Source: UBA4416 sp964543545
Lineage (GTDB): Bacteria > Bacteroidota > Bacteroidia > B-17B0 > Aurantibacillaceae
Direction of reading: 5' to 3'
Assembly: GCA_964543545.1 (NCBI GenBank)
Contig: CAZIYT010000003.1
Coordinates: 62,001-126,000, forward strand
DNA: 64,000 bases
A program made the translations under genes and the position numbers. Numbering within the stretch: the first letter of the stretch is position 1; each line of letters starts with the position of its first letter. Below, piece by piece: positions 23,695 through 32,377 of the stretch. A model generated the notes under the pieces. That model did no database searches. It worked only from the letters and a program-made list of their open reading frames with translations, and was not told the origin of the DNA.

Positions 23695-25665
23695 TTATTC
23701 CTTCATCATTTTTTTGGTATCGATCACTTTTCCATCCACGATCAGGCTGTAGGAATACAGGCCGCTGCTCAGGTCATTGGAAAACACATTCAGTGTACCT
23801 GTGCCTTTTTCCCTGATGTCAACCGTTTTAATGATCTTACCCTCTGTGGTGGTGAAGATGATCTGTGCTTTCACAAAATCCTGCCCGATGGCATAGGTCA
23901 CCACCGTGCTCTCCGCAAATGGATTCGGTACATTCTGGTTTAAGATCACGGCATTTTTATCAGACAGGCTCACGCTTTGCGAGCCATTGCCTTTGATACC
24001 GGAGGCATTAGCACCTGCCAGGGATTTTACCGTTTCCTTTAATTCGTCCAGTTGCTTTTGCAGGTCCTTGATTTCGTCTGATTGTTCTTTGGCATTCTGC
24101 ACCAGGATCGGGATGATCATATCATAGTTCACACTTTTGTAGCCGTTCTCATCGGTAGCCACCGCTTCAGGCACTACTTTTTCAAGCTCCTGGGCAATAA
24201 AGCCATACTGCCTGAGCGTTGAAAATCCTTTGTCCTTGTATTCTTCCGTTTTCCAGAAATAGGTTTTGCCTTCCAGCTTGCTTAAAATTTCAGAAGCGTT
24301 GCCGATCGGTTTGATCTCTCGTTTAAAGCGCTGATCGGATGTGGCAAAGTAAGCGAGGGCTTTGGATACGCCATTGATATTTAATTTCACTGTTCCGGAT
24401 CCAGGAGGTGCTGTAGGGCCTGAGAGGCCACCCGGCCAGGTGTAGGTAAAGCCGGTATTGGTACCGATGCCTACCGAAGTGCCGTCATCAAAGATCTGGC
24501 TGCAGTTTAAATTACCGCCTGCTACCGTTACCGGAACATAGTTGGCCGTTGCGCAGGCATTGGAAACTCCGGAGCCCGATACCAGGATCACATCCCCGTT
24601 GGCATCCACGCTCAGCGCTTTATTGTTAGCTGCTAAAGGCGTTGCGGTTGCAAGATCTGTCAGACGCAAACCGCTGATGTTATTCACCTGCCCTTTGTTC
24701 ACTTCCAATAAATTGCCCGGTGTACAGCCCACCACGCCTATGCCTACAAGCCCTTTCTCTTCCGTGCTTCTTCTAAAGACGTAATTGAAATTCCTCATCG
24801 GCACTTCCCAGGTACTTGGCAAAGGGTTTTTCGTAGCCGATAAACATGGATTACCAATGCAGCAGCTCGGAGGAGGGCAGCTTACGATAACCGATACAGT
24901 TGCTACGGAAGCGCAGTTTCCTGTGGTAGTCGTTGCCGTTACCGTATACGTGGTATTGACCGTAGGAGCAACAGCCAAGGGATTCCCGCTCAGCCCTCCG
25001 GGCATCCAGCTGAAATTCCAGGGGCCGCCCTGCCCCGGTACGATGGGGCTGATTGACACCATGCTGTCCGGTGAAGGACAATAGGTGAAGCTGTTGTTGC
25101 CAAACACTACAGGATTGATGGAAATCGAGAATGTGTTCATATTCAAAGGAGGTCCAAAAGCAGTGCCGTTCCTCAGGAACTGTACCATACCGCCTGAATA
25201 GCTTTGTGGAGCGATATTATCACCCGCCAGAAAATTCAAGGTCTGAAGAGTTGGCCCTGAATCATATCCTCTTAATTGTCCGCTGACAGTGGCAGAAAAG
25301 AACCAGGACAACCGGTTCACAATCCATCCTCCTCCCGGAATATTAAACGAAGCACCCGGTTGGGTCCCAAAAGAATTATTCGCACAAAAATAGCTGCCCG
25401 GATAGCCTATAGGCACAATCGTTTGAGTGGGACAAATCGAAAAAGGATGTGGACCACAATCGCCTCCTATCCCGATTAATGTTCCTACCTGCGCTTTGAC
25501 ATGATTAAAGCTGAAGACGGTAAAAAGAATCAGGCAGAGGCCCGCAAGCTTCATCCGCATACGCGATGGTAGTGCCTTCCGTAAGCTGTTTCCTGGTTCC
25601 CCGGCAAGCGCAGGCAAAGCGCGGACACCGGATTTTGTTTCATTGAAACTAAGTTGTGTTTTCAT
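23695..25665 (-). CDS. T9SS type-A cargo with peptidase S74 (endosialidase chaperone) domain
   Basis: 656 residues from the ATG at 25665 (an in-frame start at 25731 would precede the long signal-like N-terminus without reason). Order: signal segment (about 35-60, LAGLCLILFTVFSFNHVKA), Ig/PKD-like region (about 170-270, TVNTTYTVTATTTTGNCAS), then an intramolecular chaperone of the S74 family with S443-D-Q-R-F-K448, the Ser-Lys pair used for self-cleavage in phage tail spikes. A coiled coil follows (EQSDEIKDLQKQLDELKE), then a type-A sorting domain (NVPNPFAESTVV ... GLYSYSLIVDGK). Probably a trimeric surface fibre; role unknown. It follows the LytTR gene in the same direction. Confidence 0.85.
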   Translation of the reverse strand: MKTQLSFNETKSGVRALPALAGEPGNSLRKALPSRMRMKLAGLCLILFTVFSFNHVKAQVGTLIGIGGDCGPHPFSICPTQTIVPIGYPGSYFCANNSFGTQPGASFNIPGGGWIVNRLSWFFSATVSGQLRGYDSGPTLQTLNFLAGDNIAPQSYSGGMVQFLRNGTAFGPPLNMNTFSISINPVVFGNNSFTYCPSPDSMVSISPIVPGQGGPWNFSWMPGGLSGNPLAVAPTVNTTYTVTATTTTGNCASVATVSVIVSCPPPSCCIGNPCLSATKNPLPSTWEVPMRNFNYVFRRSTEEKGLVGIGVVGCTPGNLLEVNKGQVNNISGLRLTDLATATPLAANNKALSVDANGDVILVSGSGVSNACATANYVPVTVAGGNLNCSQIFDDGTSVGIGTNTGFTYTWPGGLSGPTAPPGSGTVKLNINGVSKALAYFATSDQRFKREIKPIGNASEILSKLEGKTYFWKTEEYKDKGFSTLRQYGFIAQELEKVVPEAVATDENGYKSVNYDMIIPILVQNAKEQSDEIKDLQKQLDELKETVKSLAGANASGIKGNGSQSVSLSDKNAVILNQNVPNPFAESTVVTYAIGQDFVKAQIIFTTTEGKIIKTVDIREKGTGTLNVFSNDLSSGLYSYSLIVDGKVIDTKKMMKE

Positions 25666-25691
25666 AGTGATAGATTTAAGGGGTTTGACAA

Positions 25692-25699
25692 CAAAATTA
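25692..25699 (-). promoter_or_regulatory. Candidate -7 element of the S74 gene
   Basis: Reads TAATTTTG on the reverse strand (TAnnTTTG), 26 bp before the ATG. The shared upstream motif lies 11 nt further back, starting with its AAACAT block at 25711. Confidence 0.45.
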
Positions 25700-25720
25700 G
25701 ATCGGTTCTCAAACATCTCC

Positions 25721-25745
25721 CTACCACTCACGGGGTTTTTGTCAC
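25721..25745 (-). promoter_or_regulatory. Bipartite motif copy 1, between LytTR gene and S74 gene
   Basis: Forward strand CTACC - 6 nt - GGGGTTTTTGTCAC, identical in fixed positions and spacing to 23550-23574. It lies 9 bp after the stop of the LytTR regulator gene, so the regulator may bind here (inference). Confidence 0.6.
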
Positions 25746-25754
25746 ATCAGGAAA

Positions 25755-26513
25755 TCAGATCAGGCGCAACCTCGCCAGCACTTCCGATTTTTTACGTCGC
25801 GATACTTCAAAGCAGTGATCGCCCGGCATGGCCAGGATGCAGACCTCCCCTTTACTGTAGCCTACAATATGCCCGGTATTGATAATAACACTGCGGTTGA
25901 TCCGGACAAAGGTCTTCTGCTGATCCAGCAAACGCTCAAACAGCTTGATCCCCTTCGTGGAAAAGAAGCGCTCTCCGCTAATGGTCCTGATCTCCACACT
26001 GTCCTTAATCGACTCGATAGAAACCACATCGCTGATGCTGATAAGTATCACATGGTTTCCGTGATGGATATTGATCTTAGTGATCAGGTCATTTTTTTCC
26101 TCCATCGTTTGGATGAAATGAAAAATGTCCCCGTCGGCTTTATCCTGGCGGATCCTGGCAACAGCCCGCGACACCGCGCTGATCAGCTTTGTAAAATCAA
26201 TCGGTTTTAAAATATAGGCCAGGGCATTGAACTCAAAAGCAGTAATGGCATATTCATCAAAGGCCGATACAAAAATAACTTCAAACTCAATGGCATCAAA
26301 CATCCTCAACAGGTCGAAACCACTTTTGCCGGGCATTTTAATATCAAGAAAAATCAGCGCAGGCTTTTTAGCGCTGATGGTTTTGTATGCCGCATCGGCA
26401 CTATGGGCTTCCCCTATAATCTCCACATCCGGGCAATGCCTGCCAAGCAATCGCCTGAGCATATTCCGGTTGTGCGCTTCGTCATCAATAAGCAGGGCTG
26501 TAATTGGTTTCAT
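25755..26513 (-). CDS. LytTR-family response regulator
   Basis: 252 residues. The receiver domain (1-120) has the acidic pocket D10-D11, phosphoacceptor D57 in LIFLDIKMPGKSG, the conserved S in VIFVSAFDEYA and K in YILKPIDF. The LytTR DNA-binding domain is at about 150-250 (ISDVVSIESIKDSVEIRTIS, FVRINRSVIINTGHIV). LytTR proteins bind imperfect direct repeats and often control surface proteins. Its start overlaps the stop of the sensor kinase gene (ATGA), so the two form one operon. The genes just downstream in the same direction encode two T9SS cargo proteins with a common upstream motif, its likely targets. Confidence 0.93.
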   Translation of the reverse strand: MKPITALLIDDEAHNRNMLRRLLGRHCPDVEIIGEAHSADAAYKTISAKKPALIFLDIKMPGKSGFDLLRMFDAIEFEVIFVSAFDEYAITAFEFNALAYILKPIDFTKLISAVSRAVARIRQDKADGDIFHFIQTMEEKNDLITKINIHHGNHVILISISDVVSIESIKDSVEIRTISGERFFSTKGIKLFERLLDQQKTFVRINRSVIINTGHIVGYSKGEVCILAMPGDHCFEVSRRKKSEVLARLRLI

Positions 26514-28012
26514 GATTTCGTCGTATCTATCAGGATCAGAACTTTCGTTCCCAGCGGTTTGCCATGGTCATCTTTGAGGTCGATGATTTCAATACGGTGG
26601 CTTACCTCTTTCGACAGGCGGTTTAGAGCTTCTATTTTATCCAGCACCAGCCTGGTGCCTTTACGATTTGCTTCCGGTTCCCCGGAAGGCCTTCTCCCTA
26701 CGCCATTGTCTTCTATTTCTATACAAATCGCACCGGCCTTCTGAATGACCCTGAGCCATAGCCTGGCCGGCCGTTGGTGATGGAGCGGCAGCAGGCCATG
26801 CCAGATTGCATTCTCAATAAAAGGCTGGGAAATTAAAGCCGGGATGAGCTGTTCGGTATCTACCTGCTCATCGATTTCAAACGCAAAGCTAAACTGGTCC
26901 TTAAAACGCAATTCCTCCAGCTCTACGTTAAGCTTCACAATCTCCAGCTCTTCGGACAAGGTGATGTAATTCTTGTCGGAATAGTTGAGCACCTGCCTGA
27001 GAAAATAACTGAACTTCGCAATGTACTGCCCGGCCTTATCCACATCATCATAGATCAGCTCCTGGATCGCAGCAAGGCAGTTGGAAATAAAATGCGGGTT
27101 GATCTGCGCCTTGACTACCTTAAGCTCCAGCTCGGTGATGCGATTGACAAGCTCAAACTGCTCTTTCTGCTTTTTCAGGTTGCGCTTATTCCGGATGATG
27201 AGCAGGACAATGATGATGATCAGGACAAGAATAATCCCCCCGTACTTTAAAAGCTCCTGTACTAAATTCCGCGTTTTATTAGGGTTTGGCGCCTGGTACA
27301 GGCCCACGATCTCCTCCTGTGATAATACGCGGTGAAAGAAGCGGATATCATCCACCGATCCCCGCATATAACGCACATTCTTCTTATTGGCACCATGCCC
27401 TATGATCACAGAGTCGAGGGGGTTGAACACCGTTTCAAAATTTTTCCGCGAACGCAGCTGCAGCTCTCCGTTAATATAAAAGGCGATATGCGTATCATCA
27501 TAGGTAAATACCAGGTGATACCATTGATTAAAGATTACTTTTTCTATCGAATTGGCTCCTGCCTGCTCGGTGGAATCCTTGGAAGAAAATACCATGAAGC
27601 GGTCGCTCTTAAAGTCGTAGAACATAGCATAGGAATCATTAAAATCATCGCGGGTGGAATTCTTTGTGATAATAATGGGATTAGACTCATAACCTTTTCC
27701 GGCAAATACTTTTCGCTCATGAGTTACCCACAATGAAACCGTTCCTTTTTTAGGCTTGAGCAGGGGCGATGTTCCCAGGTTCAGGTAACTGTAGAGATGC
27801 CCGTGGATGTATACCGCCGATTGCCCGTTGCCAAAACGGTCGTTGGTGAGGGAAACGCCAACCGGCTTCGGAGATACTTTATGATTTTTCTCCTCGATCT
27901 GATGGTCGTCAAAATCAAAGCTGAGCGTAGTTGTCGAATCTACCTGGGCATATAGTACGGAAGAACATAGCAGGCTATATATAAACAGGCATGTATATAG
28001 CAGCTCTCTCAT
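26510..28012 (-). CDS. LytS-type sensor histidine kinase with extracytoplasmic LamG/concanavalin-like sensor
   Basis: 500 residues. Signal peptide (about 1-22). A LamG/concanavalin-like jelly-roll follows (about 30-235, KGTVSLWVTHE, WYHLVFTYDDTHIAFYINGE, SVDDIRFFHRVLSQEEI), then one membrane helix (GGIILVLIIIIVLLII, about 254-270) and a short coiled coil. The His_kinase domain has the H-box AQINPHFISNCL and an ATPase domain with IEIEDNGVGRRPSG and KGTRLVLDKIEAL. The jelly-roll suggests sensing of a carbohydrate or surface ligand, which fits the neighbouring beta-glucanase gene (inference). Partner: the LytTR regulator, overlapping by 4 bp. Confidence 0.92.
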   Translation of the reverse strand: MRELLYTCLFIYSLLCSSVLYAQVDSTTTLSFDFDDHQIEEKNHKVSPKPVGVSLTNDRFGNGQSAVYIHGHLYSYLNLGTSPLLKPKKGTVSLWVTHERKVFAGKGYESNPIIITKNSTRDDFNDSYAMFYDFKSDRFMVFSSKDSTEQAGANSIEKVIFNQWYHLVFTYDDTHIAFYINGELQLRSRKNFETVFNPLDSVIIGHGANKKNVRYMRGSVDDIRFFHRVLSQEEIVGLYQAPNPNKTRNLVQELLKYGGIILVLIIIIVLLIIRNKRNLKKQKEQFELVNRITELELKVVKAQINPHFISNCLAAIQELIYDDVDKAGQYIAKFSYFLRQVLNYSDKNYITLSEELEIVKLNVELEELRFKDQFSFAFEIDEQVDTEQLIPALISQPFIENAIWHGLLPLHHQRPARLWLRVIQKAGAICIEIEDNGVGRRPSGEPEANRKGTRLVLDKIEALNRLSKEVSHRIEIIDLKDDHGKPLGTKVLILIDTTKS

Positions 28013-28118
28013 TTAAAGTGGCGTTAATGAATAAAAAAAGAAATACGATTCAGGGTGTATAAGCGGAGCTTAAAATACTTTTAAATTCCAAACCCGGCAA
28101 ATTAATTCCAAAAAATGC

Positions 28119-29822
28119 TCAGGAAGGTTTGATCTCGTCGATCACCAGCTGGATCGTGGTATTTCCGCGGAATTCATTTTCCTTGATCTTGTACACAATA
28201 TCTACAGGAATGTTCCGCTTGAAGAAATGAATATAATCCGCTTTATTAAAGGCAATCGCATCGATCTTGGTGAGTTTGGTTCCGGGCTGGTACACTTCCA
28301 GCTTCAGGTGGTTGTTTCCCACCACCCTGGCAAAGCCGGTATCCACAACACCTTTGCTGACGAATACCGGTGTCATATTATGCGGGCCGTGCGGGGCAAA
28401 CTGGTTCAGGATCCGCACCAGCTTTTCGGTAATATCATCGAGCTTTATTTCGGCATCCACCTCTACCATCGGTATCAGCATGTAATCCTGGATGGTAGCT
28501 GCTACCTGCCGTTCAAAGGCTTCGCGGAAAGCCGGTACATTTTCTTTTTTGAGCGACAGGCCTGCCGCAAATTTATGCCCGCCGAACTGCTCCAACAGGT
28601 GGCTGCATTTTTCGATGGCGGCATACACGTCAAAATCCTTCACGCTGCGGGCAGAGCCCGATACCATGCCATTGGACTCCGTGAGGATAATGGTAGGCTT
28701 GTAATATTTTTCGATTACGCGCGAGGCCACGATGCCCACAATGCCTTTATGCCAGGACGGATTGAAGAGTACCGTCGATCGCCTGTAAGGGGTGATCACA
28801 TCGTTCTCCATGATCAGCAGGGCCTCGTCGGTGGTTCCCAGGTCGAGGTCGCGGCGCTGCAGGTTGGTGGCATTCAGCTTTTCCGAGAACTGCAGGGCTT
28901 CTTCTTCCGAGCAGATCAGGAGCTCTACGGCTTTTGAGCCGTGCTCTATCCTTCCTGCCGCGTTGATGCGCGGGCCGATGGTAAAGACCAGCGCCGTGAT
29001 ATCGAGCTCTTTTTCGTTTTTGCTTAAGGCAATGAGCGACTTGAGGCCTGCCGATGGTGCGCTGTTGAGCTGCTTGAGCCCGAAATAGGCCAATACCCGG
29101 TTCTCGCCGGTAATCGGAACAATATCGGAAGCGATGCTGGTAACCACCAGGTCGAGGTATTTAAACACTTCCTCCTCGTCGATGCCGTTGCGCTTGCAAA
29201 ATGCCTGGGCCAGCTTAAAGCCGATGCCGCAGCCGGCCAGCTCTTTGTAAGGATAAGGGCAATCGTCGCGCTTGGGATCGAGGATTGCCAAAGCCTCCGG
29301 AAGCTCATCGCCGGGAAGGTGATGGTCGCAGATGATGAAATCGATCTGCTTGCTGTTGGCATAAGCGATCTTATCATTGGCCTTAATCCCGCAGTCGAGG
29401 GCAATCACGAGCGAATAGCCGTTTTCGGCAGCATAGTCAATGCTTTGCATGGAAATGCCGTAGCCTTCGTGATACCTGTCGGGAATATAATACCGGATCT
29501 GGTCGATGTATTTCCGGAAGAAGCTATACACCAGGGCTACAGAGGTTGTGCCGTCTACATCGTAATCGCCGAAGATGAGCACTTTTTCATTTGCAGCAAT
29601 CGCCCTGACGATGCGGTCGATGGCAGTATCCATGTCCTTCATCAGGAAAGGATCGTGCAGCATCTCCAGGGAAGGCCTGAAAAAGGTTTTGGATTCCTCG
29701 AAGGTACGAATGCCCCTGAGGACAAGAAGCCTGGCAATGACATCCTCCACACCCAAGGCCTGTTTCAGCGATGCGACGGCATGTTCATCATCTGCCTCAT
29801 GTATATTCCACTTCTTCTCCAC
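28119..29822 (-). CDS. recJ: Single-stranded-DNA-specific exonuclease RecJ
   Basis: About 567 residues of the DHH family. Motif I IFGDYDVDGTTSVAL, motif II ALDCGI, motif III CDHHLPGDELP, and the DHHA1 region with GGHKFAAGLSL and RINAAGRIEHGSKA. It degrades single-stranded DNA 5' to 3' in recombination and mismatch or base-excision repair. Size matches the family. I start at GTG 29822 (VEKKWNIHEADDEHA), where homologues begin. An in-frame ATG at 29885 would add 21 residues that do not resemble the family. It lies downstream of the yebC-like gene and may share its transcript. Confidence 0.92.
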   Translation of the reverse strand: MEKKWNIHEADDEHAVASLKQALGVEDVIARLLVLRGIRTFEESKTFFRPSLEMLHDPFLMKDMDTAIDRIVRAIAANEKVLIFGDYDVDGTTSVALVYSFFRKYIDQIRYYIPDRYHEGYGISMQSIDYAAENGYSLVIALDCGIKANDKIAYANSKQIDFIICDHHLPGDELPEALAILDPKRDDCPYPYKELAGCGIGFKLAQAFCKRNGIDEEEVFKYLDLVVTSIASDIVPITGENRVLAYFGLKQLNSAPSAGLKSLIALSKNEKELDITALVFTIGPRINAAGRIEHGSKAVELLICSEEEALQFSEKLNATNLQRRDLDLGTTDEALLIMENDVITPYRRSTVLFNPSWHKGIVGIVASRVIEKYYKPTIILTESNGMVSGSARSVKDFDVYAAIEKCSHLLEQFGGHKFAAGLSLKKENVPAFREAFERQVAATIQDYMLIPMVEVDAEIKLDDITEKLVRILNQFAPHGPHNMTPVFVSKGVVDTGFARVVGNNHLKLEVYQPGTKLTKIDAIAFNKADYIHFFKRNIPVDIVYKIKENEFRGNTTIQLVIDEIKPS

Positions 29823-29915
29823 TGGTCTGTATAAAATGTATGCTACGCGCTTCGGTATGAGCGGAAAGCGCAGGTGTAAGATCACGACGGGCGTGATGAA
29901 AAAAAGAACCTGGAC

Positions 29916-30629
29916 TTAAGCGATGTTATGGTAAACGGACATGATATCGTCGTCGTCTTCCATTTTATCGATCATTTTTTTGAACTCTATCTCCTGCTCT
30001 TCCGTAAGCTCTTTGCTGGTAGTAGGGATAAAGGTTTTGATGGTCTCTTTCACATTGTATTTTTTCTCTTCGAGGCCGTTCTGCATCGATCCGAAATCCG
30101 TAAAAGCGACCTGTACGATCAGCTCATTGTTTTCCTTATCCCAGGTCAGCTCCTCTGCTCCATAGTCGATCAGGTCCAGCTCCACATCATCGGGATTGAG
30201 GCCCGTAGAATCTACTTTAAAGAGGCCTTTCCGCTCAAACATAAAGCTTACGGAGCCGGTTGTTCCCAGCGAGCCGTTGGCGCGGCTGAAATACACCCTT
30301 AAATTGGCAACGGTACGGGTGGGGTTATCAGTGGCACATTCTACCAGCACCGGCACCCCGAAAGGGCCATACCCTTCGTAGATAATTTCGTCGAAATTAG
30401 ACGAATCCTTCTCCGAGGCACGCTTGATAGCGCTCTCCACGTTGGTTTTAGGCATATTTACTGCCTTGGCATTGGCAATACAAGCTCTCAGCTTAGGGTT
30501 CAGGTCGGGGTGCGGGCCACCCTGCTTAACTGCCATCACAATCTCTCTTCCTATCTTCGTAAACTGCTTTGCCATCTTGGCATAGCGCTTAAACATGGTG
30601 GCTTTCCGGGTTTCAAAAATACGTCCCAT
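29916..30629 (-). CDS. YebC/PmpR-family protein (TACO1-like)
   Basis: 237 residues with the family pattern MGRIFETRKATMFKRYAKMA, KQFTKIGREIVMAVKQGGPHP, NMPKTNVESAIKRA, IIYEGYGPFGVPVLVECATD and NLRVYFSRANGSLGTTGSV. These proteins were described as transcription regulators; more recent work links them to translation of difficult (for example proline-rich) stretches. The start at 30629 matches the conserved MGR opening; an ATG at 30674 would add 15 unrelated residues. The 3' end is acidic (KMEDDDDIMSVYHNIA). recJ follows in the same direction. Confidence 0.93.
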   Translation of the reverse strand: MGRIFETRKATMFKRYAKMAKQFTKIGREIVMAVKQGGPHPDLNPKLRACIANAKAVNMPKTNVESAIKRASEKDSSNFDEIIYEGYGPFGVPVLVECATDNPTRTVANLRVYFSRANGSLGTTGSVSFMFERKGLFKVDSTGLNPDDVELDLIDYGAEELTWDKENNELIVQVAFTDFGSMQNGLEEKKYNVKETIKTFIPTTSKELTEEQEIEFKKMIDKMEDDDDIMSVYHNIA

Positions 30630-30730
30630 AATCTTGGTTATAATGTATGTTAATTCGTTTCTAAATTTCGACAAATTTAATTCAAAATCACCATCGCTTC
30701 ACTACTTTTACTATAATTTATACACTAAAA

Positions 30731-31045
30731 ATGACTCCTTTACAAACTTTAGAAGTTTTCCAGGTACACATCAAATTGCCTGAAATATTCAGTACACGGT
30801 TTGCTGCACTCATCCCCCTGCAGTACGAAAAAGTGAATGAGCTTTTGGAGAAGCGGGTGATCTTAAATTATGCCCTGGATATGACGCGTGTGAACCTGTG
30901 GGTCACCCTGCAGGCGAAAGACCAGATTGAAGCCATGGACATCCTGGCGACCTTTCCGATTATCAAGCATGTGCAGGTGGAGATTTTTGAGCTCGCCTTT
31001 TTTGATGCGGCGCCAGTTGGATTACCGGAGCTGATCATGAATTGA
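30731..31045 (+). CDS. Small protein resembling muconolactone isomerase-like (dimeric alpha/beta-barrel) domain
   Basis: 104 residues. The sequence HIKLPEIFSTRFAALIPLQY ... LDMTRVNLWVTLQAKDQIEA ... VQVEIFELAFFD has the helix-strand rhythm of the small ferredoxin-like dimeric barrel proteins (muconolactone delta-isomerase-like), whose members in Bacteroidota are mostly uncharacterised. No catalytic residue can be assigned. It is divergent from the yebC-like gene (about 100 bp between starts) and convergent with the small membrane protein at 31056, with only 10 bp between the stops. Confidence 0.65.
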   Translation: MTPLQTLEVFQVHIKLPEIFSTRFAALIPLQYEKVNELLEKRVILNYALDMTRVNLWVTLQAKDQIEAMDILATFPIIKHVQVEIFELAFFDAAPVGLPELIMN

Positions 31046-31055
31046 CCTCCCGGTT

Positions 31056-31391
31056 TCAGCTAAACTGAAAGACCAGCAAACAAACAAAGCCCGCTACGGC
31101 AACCAGGCCGTGAAGGATTCCCAGCCATTTCGGGATCGTTTTTCCCATCAGATCATGTAGCACCAGGATAATGCCTCCTGAAGCCGCTATCACAAACAGG
31201 ATCAGGGCATCCATGGGATTAGGCTTGTTTTTAACTGAATAAGCAATCAACAGGATTATACCCGCCAAAGCCAATGGCCCATGTGTAAACACCAGGGCCC
31301 GGGAAGGCTTTTCCCCTTTTAATACAAAAGACAATAAGACCATACCGATAATAGCGGCGAGTGAGAATAAGGCAATGGCTGTTGTGATCAT
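31056..31391 (-). CDS. Small four-helix membrane protein of unknown function
   Basis: 111 residues, nearly all hydrophobic: helices at about 1-24, 32-53, 60-80 and 88-110, with a short basic first loop (KGEKPSR) and a histidine-containing helix (FTHGPLALAGIILLIAYSV). A second histidine pair sits near HDLMGK and GILHGLVAVAG; such spaced histidines in four-helix proteins sometimes bind haem, but this is only a guess. No neighbour suggests a role. Clear coding character and a sensible ATG at 31391. The 205 bp upstream (31392-31596) contains no recognisable feature. Confidence 0.65.
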   Translation of the reverse strand: MITTAIALFSLAAIIGMVLLSFVLKGEKPSRALVFTHGPLALAGIILLIAYSVKNKPNPMDALILFVIAASGGIILVLHDLMGKTIPKWLGILHGLVAVAGFVCLLVFQFS

Positions 31392-31596
31392 GGCTTACAA
31401 AGTTTGCTTGCCGGAAACCATGCAATTTTTTTGCCCGGGTAAATGACTACAGCCATTCCACAAAAACGCTATGAAGCAGGCGCCACGGCTACAGGAGAAA
31501 CGAAGGATCAGATCTGCCGGGCAATAAAATACACAGCAGGGGATGCATAAACCGAAGACCAGCCGCGATCATGCCTTAAGAGTTTCCGCTTTTTTT

Positions 31597-32295
31597 TTAC
31601 GGGATTACCAGCTTTTTGGCAACGAACCCTGTACCTGACCTCCTGTAAAACCTCAGAAAATAGATGCCTTTCGGGCAGGCCGTCACCATGAGCACCCGGT
31701 CTTTAATGGCCTGCTCCATCACCTTCCCGTCCGTGCCCATAAGCTCCACCCTGCTATACATGGCCTGATCGTAATCCAGGACCGTATTTTCGTCGAGTGG
31801 ATTTTTCAGCAGAACAGGTGTTTTTTCTAATGTATGGATGCCGGCAGACACAGAGTCCGCAATATAAATGACGTTCCTGGCGCTATCGGTCGTACTGGTC
31901 GAATTGGTTACCGGGCCAACGATAGGCCAGACAATGACGGTTGTCCCGTTTCCTCCTACTTTATAAGAATTGGCCGTTGAGGCGACATCGGTAACCACGA
32001 AGGTATGCGTGGTGCCGGGGGCAAAATTGGTAACCGAATAGGTAACGGTTGAGCGCCAGTAATACTTGGGGACCCCGGTCGTGCTGGTATCGATGGCGAG
32101 GTTCAGGTGCATGTAATCCGTAATAGAGGTACTTCCGTTGTTGATCACCTGCCCGTAGATAGAAACCGTGGTGCCGTTAGTTACCGTATTGCTTGGAGCA
32201 ATCGTTAAACTGGCGGCAAAAATACCGACCGTCTGCGCTTTTATGGCTATAAAAGACAGCAGCAAACCGTAAGTGAGGAGGATATGCCTTAACAT
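31597..32295 (-). CDS. Small secreted T9SS type-A protein
   Basis: 232 residues. Signal peptide (about 1-20, LSFIAIKAQ). A beta-rich CARDB-like passenger follows (about 25-135, TVTNGTTVSIYGQVINNGS, NFAPGTTHTFVVTDVA), then a degenerate type-A sorting domain (about 160-232, VLLKNPLDENTVLDYD ... GIYFLRFYRR ... KKLVIP). The passenger resembles single Ig-like 'cell-adhesion related in bacteria' folds, without enzymatic residues. It is divergent from the helical protein gene at 32378, with 82 bp between the starts. Exported to the cell surface or medium (inference from the sorting domain). Confidence 0.8.
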   Translation of the reverse strand: MLRHILLTYGLLLSFIAIKAQTVGIFAASLTIAPSNTVTNGTTVSIYGQVINNGSTSITDYMHLNLAIDTSTTGVPKYYWRSTVTYSVTNFAPGTTHTFVVTDVASTANSYKVGGNGTTVIVWPIVGPVTNSTSTTDSARNVIYIADSVSAGIHTLEKTPVLLKNPLDENTVLDYDQAMYSRVELMGTDGKVMEQAIKDRVLMVTACPKGIYFLRFYRRSGTGFVAKKLVIP

Positions 32296-32377
32296 GACAA
32301 CAATTTATATAACGAATATATTTCTTTTAAATGATTTTTTATCATTTATTTTGTCTGAATATTATGCAAACAAATCC

